Shown here: piece by piece, positions 17,816-27,057 of the stretch
How positions within the stretch are numbered: position 1 is the stretch's first letter
Layout of the letters: each line of letters starts with the position of its first letter
Made by a program: the position numbers and the translations under genes
The notes under the pieces: generated by a model
What the model saw: only the letters and a program-made list of their open reading frames with translations
Databases searched by the model: none
Told to the model about the DNA's origin: nothing
From: Phycisphaerales bacterium
Lineage (GTDB): Bacteria; Planctomycetota; Phycisphaerae; Phycisphaerales; SM1A02
Direction: 5' to 3'
DNA length: 34,189 bases
Assembly: GCA_030748155.1 (NCBI GenBank)
Contig: JASMMN010000062.1
Coordinates: 1 to 34,189, forward strand

Positions 17816-18899
17816 TTGCGCATTCGAGATCGCCATTGAACGGGTTTCGATTCTCGATGAACACGGCGTGTTTGATGAGTCGCTTGCGCAGGGTCTCATC
17901 CCTGACGATGACGTGGTGAAGTTGTATCGCCACATGAGCATGTGCCGGCACTTCGACGAGATCGCCTTCAAACTGCAGCGATCAGGCAGAATGGGAACCT
18001 ATCCGGAGAATCGCGGGCAGGAGGCCACCTCGCTCGGTGCTGCCTACGCGCTTGAAGACAAGGATTGGATGGTTACCTGCTACCGCGAGAACGCGGGGCT
18101 GTTCTGGCGGGGTGTCGATCCCGAGAAGATTCTCCTGCACTGGATGGGCGATGAGCGGGGCAATAACATCTCCGTCCGCGCCACGCCCTTGGCAATTCCG
18201 ATCGGCACACAGATGCTGCACGCCGTTGGTTTGGGATGGGCATCGAAGTATCGCGGCGAGGACGGCATTGCCTGCACCTTCTTTGGGGACGGCGCCACAA
18301 GCGAGGGCGACTTCCATGAGGCGATGAACTTTGCAGCGAATCTCGACCTGCCAGTCGTGTTCGTATGTCAGAACAACTCGTGGGCCATCTCCACACCGAC
18401 CGCGATCAACTGCTCGGCCCCCACGCTTGCCCAGCGGGGCCTCGCCTACGGAATGCACTGCGTGCAGGTCGATGGAAATGATCTCTTCGCCATGGTCAAG
18501 GTCATTCGCGATGCAGCAACCCGCGCCCGCACCGAGAGCAGGCCGACCTTCATCGAAGCAATTACCTATCGGCTCGGTGATCATACGACAGCAGATGACG
18601 CCCGTCGTTACCGCGATCAGGACGTCGTGGACGAATGGTCTGCGAGAGACCCCATGATCCGGCTGCGAAAGTGGCTTGAGCAGAGGGATCTCTGGGACGA
18701 AGGCCGGGAGCAGGCCTTGCGAACGGAGAATGAGATCTATGTCAAGGGTGTGGTCGAGCGGGCGGGTGGTATCGAGCCACCGACCACTGACGACATGTTC
18801 GCCTGGATGTACTCGGAAATACCGCCCGTACTCGATCTCCAGCGTCGCACACTTCGCACAAGCAGCCTTGGACAGGGCATCGACGGATCTGGATCCTGA
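17805..18899 (+). CDS. 2-oxoacid (likely branched-chain) dehydrogenase E1 alpha subunit
   Basis: GDGATSEGDFHEAMNFAANLDLPVVFVCQNNSWAISTP TPP motif; overlaps the 3' end of the previous gene. Confidence 0.92.
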   Translation: MPVDCAFEIAIERVSILDEHGVFDESLAQGLIPDDDVVKLYRHMSMCRHFDEIAFKLQRSGRMGTYPENRGQEATSLGAAYALEDKDWMVTCYRENAGLFWRGVDPEKILLHWMGDERGNNISVRATPLAIPIGTQMLHAVGLGWASKYRGEDGIACTFFGDGATSEGDFHEAMNFAANLDLPVVFVCQNNSWAISTPTAINCSAPTLAQRGLAYGMHCVQVDGNDLFAMVKVIRDAATRARTESRPTFIEAITYRLGDHTTADDARRYRDQDVVDEWSARDPMIRLRKWLEQRDLWDEGREQALRTENEIYVKGVVERAGGIEPPTTDDMFAWMYSEIPPVLDLQRRTLRTSSLGQGIDGSGS

Positions 18900-18919
18900 C
18901 CCGGAAAGGCGCACGCACC

Positions 18920-19888
18920 ATGGCAAACCTCACACTTGTACAGGCCATCAACCTCGCCCTGAGTCAGGAAATGGAGAAGGACGATCGTGTGATGCTGATG
19001 GGTGAAGACATCGGCATCAACGGTGGCGTCTTCCGCGTAACCGAAGGACTGCATGAGCGATTCGGATCTCGCAGGGTCGTTGACACGCCGCTTGCCGAAT
19101 CCGGCATCATCGGCACTGCCATTGGACTTGCGATGGGCGGTCTGCGCCCCGTTCCTGAAATCCAATTCGAAGGTTTCCTCGCCCCCGCCTACGATCAAAT
19201 CTGCACACACGCCGCCCGCATGCGATCGCGGACCCGCGCGGGTCTCACTGCGCCGCTGACGATCCGCGTACCGGTCGGCGGCGGCATCCACGCCCCTGAA
19301 CTGCACAGCGACAGCCCCGAAGCGATCTTTACGCACAACCCGGGCATAAAGGTCGTCATGCCGTCTTCGCCGTATGACGCAAAGGGTCTGCTAACCAGCG
19401 CGATCCGCGACCCGGACCCGGTGATCTTCTTCGAGCCCAAGCGTATCTACCGGGCCTTCCGCGAGGAGGTACCCGAGGACGAGTACACCCTGCCTATCGG
19501 CAAGGCTCGCGTCGTCCGCGAAGGATGTGAAATGACGATGGTCTCGTGGGGTGCCACGGTCGTGCAGTGCATGAACGCGATCGAGGCATCGGGACGCGAT
19601 ATTGAACTCATCGACCTTCGCACCATCAATCCGTTTGATATGAACACGGTCGCCGCGTCGGTCTGCAAGACCGGCCGCGCAGTCGTCGTGCACGAAGCTC
19701 CGATGAGTTGTGGAATCGGCGCCGAACTCTCGGCTCGTATCATGGAGCAGTGTTTCTTGCGCCTCGAAGCTCCGGTTCAGCGAGTGACCGGCTTCGATAC
19801 GATCATGCCATACTACAAACTCGAACTCGACTACATGCCGGACGCCGAGCGAATCGGCAAGGCGATCAGTGAAACTGCGGCCTACTGA
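18920..19888 (+). CDS. 2-oxoacid (likely branched-chain) dehydrogenase E1 beta subunit
   Basis: MLMGEDIGINGGVFRVTEGL, VDTPLAESGIIGTAIGLAMGGLRPVPEIQF, LIDLRTINPFD. Confidence 0.94.
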   Translation: MANLTLVQAINLALSQEMEKDDRVMLMGEDIGINGGVFRVTEGLHERFGSRRVVDTPLAESGIIGTAIGLAMGGLRPVPEIQFEGFLAPAYDQICTHAARMRSRTRAGLTAPLTIRVPVGGGIHAPELHSDSPEAIFTHNPGIKVVMPSSPYDAKGLLTSAIRDPDPVIFFEPKRIYRAFREEVPEDEYTLPIGKARVVREGCEMTMVSWGATVVQCMNAIEASGRDIELIDLRTINPFDMNTVAASVCKTGRAVVVHEAPMSCGIGAELSARIMEQCFLRLEAPVQRVTGFDTIMPYYKLELDYMPDAERIGKAISETAAY

Positions 19889-19908
19889 AGCCGAGAGGAT
19901 TGCATTCA

Positions 19909-21216
19909 ATGGTGATGAAGCAACCAGATGATCGATCGCACTTCCTGCTGCCGGACCTCGGTGAGGGCGTGACCGAGGCCGAACTGATCAGTTGGAAGGT
20001 TTCACCGGGCGATATGGTCAAGGAGCACCAAACGCTTGCCGAGATGGAAACGGACAAGGCACTCGTCGAAGTGCCGAGCCCGTGGTCCGGGACAATCAAG
20101 GAACTCAACGGCAACGTCGGTGACATCATTCTGGTTGGATCGGCGTTGGTGACGTACGACATCGGCGATGCGGCCCCAGAGTCGGTTGCTGCAGAAGTCA
20201 TTGATGTCGCTGCTCGCGAGGATGCTGGCACGGTTGTCGGCAGTGTCAGCGAAGCACTCTCTGTGCCTCCCGGCTTTCATCGGAAACCCGAAACACCTAC
20301 AGCCTCTCCCACGGACGATCGTTCGCTGGCCACACCATCCGTTCGCCGCATTGCCCGCGATCTGAATGTCGACATCGATGTTGTCTCTGGAACAGGCCGT
20401 GGCGGCCGCGTCACGGCCTCGGACATTCAATCGCATGTGGAAGGGCCTGCCGCCATCACTCCGATCTCGTCTCCCGCTCAGGAAGAAATCGCAATCGCCA
20501 CACGGGTTGCGCAGCCCATCGAAGGCATTTCCGAGCGGATCCCATTCCGAGGTGTCCGGCGAAAGATCGCCGAAGCGCTGCAGCACTCACTGCGGACGGC
20601 CGCTCACTTCTCCGTAAACGAAGAGGCCGACATCACCGACCTAGAGAAGCGACGCAAGGGCCTTGAAACACTGCTCGGCCGCCGAATCAGTCCGCTTCCT
20701 TTCGTACTGGCTGCCGTGTGCAAGGCCCTTCGAACGCATCCACGGATGAATTGCACGGTGGATGACTTCGTCGAAGAAATCCAGATTCGAAGCATCGTGA
20801 ATCTCGGCTGCGCAGTGGATACTGATCACGGACTCATGGTCCCGGTTGTGAAGAACGCCGACGCACTTGGTCTCGTGCAACTCGCCGACCGCGTCTCGGA
20901 ACTTGCCAAGGAATGCCGTGATCGCACGATCGACCGTGAGGATCTCAGCGGTGGCACGTTTACCGTCTCGAGCGTCGGCAACTGCGGCGGCATGTTCACG
21001 ACACCGATCATCAACTACCCGGAAGTAGGCATCCTTGGTGTCGGACGTGCCCGCGAGCAGGTGCTGACCAAAGACGGCGCCTTCTACGCTGGCTTTGTGT
21101 TGCCCATGAGCCTCTCGTGCGACCACCGCGTCGTAGACGGTGCCGAAGCGGCCAGATTCCTGACGACGATCAAAGGACTTCTGGAAGCACCAGAGCATAT
21201 CCTGCCGACCGTTTGA
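19909..21216 (+). CDS. Dihydrolipoamide acyltransferase E2 component
   Basis: Lipoyl domain LPDLGEGVTEAELISWKVSPGD...METDKALVEV; E3-binding ATPSVRRIARDLNVDIDVVSGTGRGGRVTASDI; catalytic SCDHRVVDGAEAARF. Confidence 0.94.
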   Translation: MVMKQPDDRSHFLLPDLGEGVTEAELISWKVSPGDMVKEHQTLAEMETDKALVEVPSPWSGTIKELNGNVGDIILVGSALVTYDIGDAAPESVAAEVIDVAAREDAGTVVGSVSEALSVPPGFHRKPETPTASPTDDRSLATPSVRRIARDLNVDIDVVSGTGRGGRVTASDIQSHVEGPAAITPISSPAQEEIAIATRVAQPIEGISERIPFRGVRRKIAEALQHSLRTAAHFSVNEEADITDLEKRRKGLETLLGRRISPLPFVLAAVCKALRTHPRMNCTVDDFVEEIQIRSIVNLGCAVDTDHGLMVPVVKNADALGLVQLADRVSELAKECRDRTIDREDLSGGTFTVSSVGNCGGMFTTPIINYPEVGILGVGRAREQVLTKDGAFYAGFVLPMSLSCDHRVVDGAEAARFLTTIKGLLEAPEHILPTV

Positions 21217-21220
21217 CGCG

Positions 21221-22051
21221 TCAGGGCACAATCGCCTCCAGCGAATACCAATCCCCGTCGGCATGCACCCGAAATACAGCATGGTCCGGATCGTGGTCGA
21301 GCACCAGCGTCCATGACTCCGCCACGGACCGCTCGAGCAACAGGCGTTTGGAGAGCATGTTCTGATACGGCAACATGTCGTAGCCCATGCTGTAAGGAGC
21401 GCCGACGTGGTGACGGGTGGGGCAGACGTCGCCGGGAAAACACACGACGCCGTCGGCGGTGTCGATCAACACGGCCTGCTGCCCCCACGTGTGACCGGGC
21501 ATCGGCCACGAACGCACCCCCGGAAGTATGACCTGCTCGCCGTCGAGCAGGCTCACGCGATCTGCGATTGGATCGAGATGGGTGCGGAGATATGTGCCGG
21601 TCATGGTGGATCGATTGGCGAGAGCATCTTCCCATTCGCGTCCCTGTACATGCACTGCCGCATTTTCAAATACCGGAACAACATCGTCGCCATCAACTCT
21701 TGTAAGACCGCCTGCATGATCGAAGTGCAGATGCGTCACCATCACATCGGTGATATCACTGGGCGGCACCTCCTGCCCGCCGAGCGCGTCGATGATCGTC
21801 CGATTCTCAATTGCGAAGATCGTTCGTGTCTTGGCGGACCACTTGTCTCCACAGCCGGTTTCCACGAGCACTATGCGATCATCGGATCGGAGCAGAAGAC
21901 AGTTCGTCTGCAAGCCGATTCTGTTCGCGTCATCCGGCAGCGTGAGCTGCGACCAGATTGCCCGCGGTACCACTCCGAACATACCGCCGCCATCAAGACG
22001 AAGTGTGCCGGCCTGAAGCACCGCCCAATCCCAGCAGGAAACGTCAGACAC
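21221..22051 (-). CDS. MBL-fold metallo-hydrolase
   Basis: VTHLHFDHAGG (HxHxDH), PMPGHTWGQQAVLI, CFPGDVCPT; probable GTG start overlapping the aminotransferase stop. Confidence 0.9.
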   Translation of the reverse strand: MSDVSCWDWAVLQAGTLRLDGGGMFGVVPRAIWSQLTLPDDANRIGLQTNCLLLRSDDRIVLVETGCGDKWSAKTRTIFAIENRTIIDALGGQEVPPSDITDVMVTHLHFDHAGGLTRVDGDDVVPVFENAAVHVQGREWEDALANRSTMTGTYLRTHLDPIADRVSLLDGEQVILPGVRSWPMPGHTWGQQAVLIDTADGVVCFPGDVCPTRHHVGAPYSMGYDMLPYQNMLSKRLLLERSVAESWTLVLDHDPDHAVFRVHADGDWYSLEAIVP

Positions 22052-23228
22052 CGACGGCTGCGTGAGTACGCACGAAGGTGATGATCGTCTCAGCCACGCG
22101 GGTTCGCTGCGACTCGGTGAGCTCGGAATAGATCGGAATGGCGATACTCTCGGCAGCCGCCTGCTCGGTCCAGGGAAGTTCGGTGGCGGGCAGTCCGAGG
22201 AAACACTCCTGCACATGAAGCGGAACCGGGTAATAGACATCGTGACCGATCTTCTGGTCCACGAGATGGGCACGAAGATCGTCCCGTAGCGACGCAGGGA
22301 GACGCAGCACATACTGGTTGTAGATGTGACGCGAAGGTGCTTCGGGCCGCGCAGGCGTCAGGATCGGCAACCGGCACTCGCCGAGTGATGCCGTTGTATC
22401 CCCGCCGCCTGCCTCGTGAAACATCTGGTCATAGTGCGACGCATTGGCGGCCCGAGCATCCGACCACGCATCAAGGTGGGGAAGTTTGGCGTTCAAAACA
22501 GCTGCCTGCATGGCGTCGAGCCTGCTGTTGAGGCCGACCTCGTGGTGGTAGTACTTCGGATCCATGCCATGATTCCGAAGTCGCCGCAGGTGGTCCGCAA
22601 TACCTCTGTCATTGGTCGTGATCATGCCGCCATCGCCAAAGCCGCCGAGGTTCTTCGAAGGAAAGAAGCTGAAACACCCGGTGGTGCCCCGCGATCCGGC
22701 AGCAGCGGCGGTCGTGTCACGCGATCCGATTGCTTGAGCTGCATCCTCGATGAGCGGTACACCGAGATCCTCGGCTACCGCGATCATACCGCACATATCG
22801 ACGGTCTGTCCGAACAGATGCACGGGCATGATGGCCTTCAGGGAGGTGCAGGTCACAGCCGCCGCTCGCACACTCTCGGGGGTGCAGTTGTAGGTCACCG
22901 GATCGATATCCACCCACACGGGTCTGGCGCCAAGCCGCCATATCGAGCCTGCCGTTGCAAAGAAGGTGTAGGAGGGGCAGATCACCTCGTCGCCGGCCCC
23001 GACCCCCAAGGCCATGAGTGAGAGCAGCAAGGCATCCGATCCGCTGGCGCATCCGACGGCGTGCTTCGCGCCACAGTACTCGGCCAATGAGGTCTCAAAG
23101 GCATCTAGGTGTGGTCCCCCGATGAACCACTGCGTGTCTGCGACGTTCCGCAGGAGCGGTTCGATCTCGTCGCGAATACTCGCGTACTGGGCCTTCAAAT
23201 CGAGCAGGGGAATAGGGTCGTGCGTCAT
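22044..23228 (-). CDS. DegT/DnrJ/EryC1/StrS-family aminotransferase
   Basis: GCASGSDALLLSLMALGVGAGDEVICPSYTFFATAGSI, IEDAAQAIGS, GCFSFFPSKNLGGFGDGGMI, RLDAMQAAVL. Confidence 0.95.
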   Translation of the reverse strand: MTHDPIPLLDLKAQYASIRDEIEPLLRNVADTQWFIGGPHLDAFETSLAEYCGAKHAVGCASGSDALLLSLMALGVGAGDEVICPSYTFFATAGSIWRLGARPVWVDIDPVTYNCTPESVRAAAVTCTSLKAIMPVHLFGQTVDMCGMIAVAEDLGVPLIEDAAQAIGSRDTTAAAAGSRGTTGCFSFFPSKNLGGFGDGGMITTNDRGIADHLRRLRNHGMDPKYYHHEVGLNSRLDAMQAAVLNAKLPHLDAWSDARAANASHYDQMFHEAGGGDTTASLGECRLPILTPARPEAPSRHIYNQYVLRLPASLRDDLRAHLVDQKIGHDVYYPVPLHVQECFLGLPATELPWTEQAAAESIAIPIYSELTESQRTRVAETIITFVRTHAAVGV

Positions 23229-23306
23229 GGGGAAGTCTCCGCGTGAATCGTGGATTCTAGCGGATTCAATCCCTCTGAACGCGGTACCAGAGTAGGGGAG
23301 GCTGGA

Positions 23307-25838
23307 TCAAGTGGGGTCGGGGTTGTTGATCAACCACTCCAACAGTTCCTCGAACGTATCGATACCCGGGGGCCATGTACTTTCATCACCGGGATCGAAG
23401 GTGTCCCAGAAGTCGTCCGGAAGACCGCCAGAGCCACCGCCACCGTCATCGCCGCCACCGCCGCCATCGCCGCCATCGCCGCCGCCATCGCCGCCGCCAT
23501 CGCCGCCACCGCCGAACGGGTCGCCTCCGCCGCCACCACCGTCGCCACCGCCACCGTCGTCTTCACCACCAACGCTGTCATCACCCTCATCCGGCAACGG
23601 CTGCAAACTCGGTGTTGAATCATCCACCACGCCAGTCATGTCCACCACACGGTATCCGCGCAGGACGTGTGTGGAGACATCAGCGACAGCAGTACGATCA
23701 GCGAGTGAGGCGATCTGCAATTCGATCGAGTGCTGAACAAATTCCGGAAGATCTCCGAGCAACTGAGTGGCATGAAGCGGATCAAGCATGTAGCCGACAA
23801 GTGCAGTGGAGCCTTCAAGCAGGTCTTCTACCTGATCGATCAGTCCGGGAACATCCACATCATCGGCATCTGCAAACTCATCCAAGAGCGATGTCAATGA
23901 GGACAACTCGTCACTGTCTGGTGGCGTTGCAGCCGTCGCCCGAGCACCAAGTTCGATCAAGGCTCCTTTTTTTGTCCCAACAGTGATCGTGCCAGTAGAT
24001 CCATGAATCACCGGGGCCCGTGGGCGGCCTCGCTCAAGGATCTCCCGGTCGGTCCAAGTCAGATACCCGCTGTCGAGCAGGACAGTGTCGTCCATCTGCC
24101 AGATACCTAGGCGGCTTGTTGATGTTTCGATCGCGATGATGTCTCCGGCATTTCCATCACCGTTGAAATCGCCAACCCTCCACGGCAGCCAACTCTGTAA
24201 CGGCAGGACAACGGCACCCGAAGAGTCCGTTATGGGAACATCCGAGACGATTGTGGATGGATCTCGCTCCGCATAGTCCACCGCTACAAAGTGACGGGTG
24301 CCACCGCGATTCCGCCACAGGATTCGATCATTCTCGCCAACAATGCCTGGCAGAACGACCCATGGTCGCCAAGCCCAGCTACGCGTCTGCCCGTTCCCCG
24401 TGATCCAAACGTCATCACCAACGGAGCCGGGGGCCGATGGATCGATATCCCAGACAGCAAGTGAGCCGGTATCTGGATCCCACCAAATCAAATCCCTTGC
24501 ACGATCGCCATTCAGATCAGCCAGTTTCCATGGCTTCCAGCCGAGGTCTGGCGGGTCAAGTTCCAGATTTTCAACTCTGTGCGCACCCTCCATGATCCAA
24601 AGTTGCATCCGATGGCTTTGCGCATCGTTCGCGGATCGTCTCCACAGAAAGTCGAGATCTCCATCCCCATCGACATCTCCAGGATAGGTGTGCCATTCTC
24701 TGCCTATCAAACTGACGGGTGAGCCATCAGGGTCGGTCAACACCACACGACCGGTGACATCACCAAGGGGCTGATCGTCGGCGTCCAAATCCTCCCAGAG
24801 CACCGCCTGTAGATCGACATCGAAATCAAGACCGCCGACGGCCATCGCTGGTGGAACGACATATCCACTTCCGGGATTCACGATGGTCCCGCCATTGATT
24901 GGACCCCTTCGGATCATGCGGTACGCAAAATTCTCACCATCGCCCTGTGGCGTCAGAATCGGGTCGCTTGTGTACCCACTGCCGCCTGCATTTGGATTCC
25001 CGGGAGCGAACAACACTCTGTCAATGGCACCAGCCAGAAAAGCCCGCAGTTCAAGTCCGGATCCTTGCTCGGGGGCAGGAAGTACGGTGAGCGCCGGAGT
25101 GTCGATGAAGTCGGAACCACGTTCGGCAATATCAACTCGATCTACTACACCCTCGGCGTTTACGTAGGCGATTCCCGCAAACGGATCCCCAGTGTGTCCA
25201 AGCAGATTGGCGTTGAGTACCGCCAATTCAGCGCCGGGTTCATACCCGCTGCCCCCATTGATAATGACGACCTTTCGCACTTCGCCAGGCGTCCCAGCCA
25301 ACGTCGAGTACAGAAGATCAAGCCCCGACCCATCGGTGCCAGTCTCATCGATATCGAAATACCCTATTCCGGTATCGTGGTAGCCATACCCACCATCAGT
25401 CACTTCGATCTCGATGACCGGCCCGGTGATATCGAATGATGCCTCAAATCCCTGTCCGCCAGTCCCCCAATGGTCGACGATGGCAATCCGCTCGTCGGCT
25501 GCATTTTCATAGATGGTTTCGTCGTCTATCACATTGATAGCGCCGATCGTGCCCTCTCCGAAAAACACCCCGCCGTCGGCATTCAGATCCGCAGGCGTCA
25601 ACAGGCGATCTACACCGTCGTGCATGTACAGAATGACGACCTCTCCAGTGCGGGTATCGCGGTACAACGCGTCTGGATTGCCATCCGAAGTCGGATCATC
25701 AGCAGAGGCACCAAAGTCACCGACGTGCTCCATGACATGCTCACCAAAGGCAGGTGTGCCCACGAGCATGATGCCGGTAACCGCCGCCAATCGGCAAGAA
25801 CCGGTGAGACCATTGACGATGTTGATGCAAACATTCAT
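23307..25838 (-). CDS. Large secreted protein with GSGY-type repeats, FG-GAP/VCBS-like repeats, Gly/Asp-rich linker and short C-terminal tail
   Basis: Signal peptide MNVCINIVNGLTGSCRLAAVTGIMLVGTPAFG; repeats INGGSGYEPG, NAGGSGYTSDP, NPGSGYVVPP; DVDGDGDLDFLWRR, ADLNGDRARDLIWWD, GDFNGDGNAGDIIAI. Confidence 0.85.
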   Translation of the reverse strand: MNVCINIVNGLTGSCRLAAVTGIMLVGTPAFGEHVMEHVGDFGASADDPTSDGNPDALYRDTRTGEVVILYMHDGVDRLLTPADLNADGGVFFGEGTIGAINVIDDETIYENAADERIAIVDHWGTGGQGFEASFDITGPVIEIEVTDGGYGYHDTGIGYFDIDETGTDGSGLDLLYSTLAGTPGEVRKVVIINGGSGYEPGAELAVLNANLLGHTGDPFAGIAYVNAEGVVDRVDIAERGSDFIDTPALTVLPAPEQGSGLELRAFLAGAIDRVLFAPGNPNAGGSGYTSDPILTPQGDGENFAYRMIRRGPINGGTIVNPGSGYVVPPAMAVGGLDFDVDLQAVLWEDLDADDQPLGDVTGRVVLTDPDGSPVSLIGREWHTYPGDVDGDGDLDFLWRRSANDAQSHRMQLWIMEGAHRVENLELDPPDLGWKPWKLADLNGDRARDLIWWDPDTGSLAVWDIDPSAPGSVGDDVWITGNGQTRSWAWRPWVVLPGIVGENDRILWRNRGGTRHFVAVDYAERDPSTIVSDVPITDSSGAVVLPLQSWLPWRVGDFNGDGNAGDIIAIETSTSRLGIWQMDDTVLLDSGYLTWTDREILERGRPRAPVIHGSTGTITVGTKKGALIELGARATAATPPDSDELSSLTSLLDEFADADDVDVPGLIDQVEDLLEGSTALVGYMLDPLHATQLLGDLPEFVQHSIELQIASLADRTAVADVSTHVLRGYRVVDMTGVVDDSTPSLQPLPDEGDDSVGGEDDGGGGDGGGGGGDPFGGGGDGGGDGGGDGGDGGGGGDDGGGGSGGLPDDFWDTFDPGDESTWPPGIDTFEELLEWLINNPDPT
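23426..23571. repeat. Low-complexity GCCGCCATC/GCCGCCACC microrepeat encoding the Gly/Asp linker (minus strand)
   Basis: Imperfect 3- and 9-mer reiteration in the sequence. Confidence 0.85.
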
Positions 25839-25954
25839 ATACACACCTCTCGACAGTGCCCGGTGAGGGTAGGAATCGCAGAAAGCCATCAGCAGAAACC
25901 TCATTCTACGGCCGATCCAACCGCCTGAACGCGGGATAGTACGTACTTCAACCA

Positions 25955-25960
25955 TATCAT
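25955..25960 (+). promoter_or_regulatory. -10-like TATCAT 9 nt before ATG of the rmlB remnant
   Basis: TATCATccatttgacATG. Confidence 0.35.
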
Positions 25961-25969
25961 CCATTTGAC

Positions 25970-26197
25970 ATGGAGTCTCCAGTCACCATCCTGATTACGG
26001 GCGGCGCGGGCTTCATTGGGTCCCAATACGTCCGCATGATCGCTGAGGATCACCCAGATTGGTCTATTCGGGTGCTCGATTGGCTGACATACAGCGGCAC
26101 AATGACGAATCTAGCGAGTCTTGGGGGGCGATTGTCGTTCATCAGGGGTGATGTCGCCGACCCGGCTGTCGTAGATGATGTGACGTACCGCCAGTGA
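25970..26197 (+). pseudogene. Truncated dTDP-glucose 4,6-dehydratase (N-terminal Rossmann part only)
   Basis: ILITGGAGFIGSQYVRMIAEDHPDWSIRVLDWLTYSGTMTNLASL...FIRGDVADPAVVDDV then stop after 75 aa; full-length RmlB is about 350 aa; downstream is the opposite-strand BtuF-like gene. Confidence 0.8.
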
Positions 26198-26218
26198 GAG
26201 TGACGCCCTTGCGTGTTG

Positions 26219-27052
26219 TCATGGGGGGTAAGTATAGGAACTGAGAATTGAACGGATCTGCGGCGCTAGGGTAGCCAGATGGGGACCGGGTACATCGATC
26301 GCAGAACACGAGAGGACCCGGAGGCAATCCGTTCCAACCGCCGCCTGCAGGGCTGTGAGATCGCCGGGATCACCGTCCGCAGGCACTAGCAGAAGATCGG
26401 GGTGCAGTCGCACGATGTCCTCCAGCGAAAGTGAACGCCACTCGCTGTCGGGAAGCAGGTTGGTGCCACCAGCGGCCTCGACAAGTTGCCCGAGATAGGT
26501 GTCTCCTCCCCAAGCCAGTGGGGATGGACCCGGGGTGACGATCAGGACGCTGGGTGACGCGGTCATTTCAACCAACTGGAGGGCATCCTCGATCTCGGTC
26601 ATCAATTGATCGCATTTCTCATTGATGCCTGCTGCCGGGAAGATGACCGGCAGCCTCCTCACCAATTCCGCAACATCGTGTAGATCAACCAGCCGCTGCG
26701 CCACGATTGTCCATCCGTGCAACTGGGCCAATTGTCGAAGACCCCGATCCACACTTTCCAGAGGTCGCTGAATGAACACATGTGAGGGTGTGAGTCTGAC
26801 CAGTTGCTCGGGGTTCACTCGTTGAAGGTCCCCCACTGTGGGAAGTTGCTCGACATCGCGGCAGAAGGCCGACCGCCCAACGATGTGCTTCCCGAGTCCG
26901 GCCTGCTGTAGTGTCATGGTCATGGCCGGGCTGAGACTGGCGATTCTCGTTGCCTGCGATTCCGGTGAATCGGAATTCGATGGCTTGCAACCACCAAGTG
27001 ATGTCATACAGATCACTGCGAGGTGAATCCAGAATCGTCGCGTCACATGCAT
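26219..27052 (-). CDS. Periplasmic substrate-binding lipoprotein, BtuF/FhuD-like
   Basis: Lipobox MTSLGGC; RIASLSPAMTMTLQQAGLGKHIVGRSAFCRDVEQLPTVGDLQRVNPEQLVRLTPSHVF; WGGDTYLGQLVEAAGGTNLLP. Confidence 0.88.
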   Translation of the reverse strand: MHVTRRFWIHLAVICMTSLGGCKPSNSDSPESQATRIASLSPAMTMTLQQAGLGKHIVGRSAFCRDVEQLPTVGDLQRVNPEQLVRLTPSHVFIQRPLESVDRGLRQLAQLHGWTIVAQRLVDLHDVAELVRRLPVIFPAAGINEKCDQLMTEIEDALQLVEMTASPSVLIVTPGPSPLAWGGDTYLGQLVEAAGGTNLLPDSEWRSLSLEDIVRLHPDLLLVPADGDPGDLTALQAAVGTDCLRVLSCSAIDVPGPHLATLAPQIRSILSSYTYPP

Positions 27053-27057
27053 GGCTG

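Noticed and set aside
17982-18926. 314-aa minus-strand ORF
   Set aside because: Antisense to E1 alpha, which has an intact TPP motif.
23426-23571. Repeat tract considered as a CRISPR array
   Set aside because: Units are 3-9 bp, contiguous, with no spacers and lie inside a coding frame.
23311-23986. Pro-rich and His/Arg-rich plus-strand ORFs (23311-23736, 23375-23986)
   Set aside because: Artefacts of reading the Gly/Asp microrepeat of the minus-strand protein in other frames.
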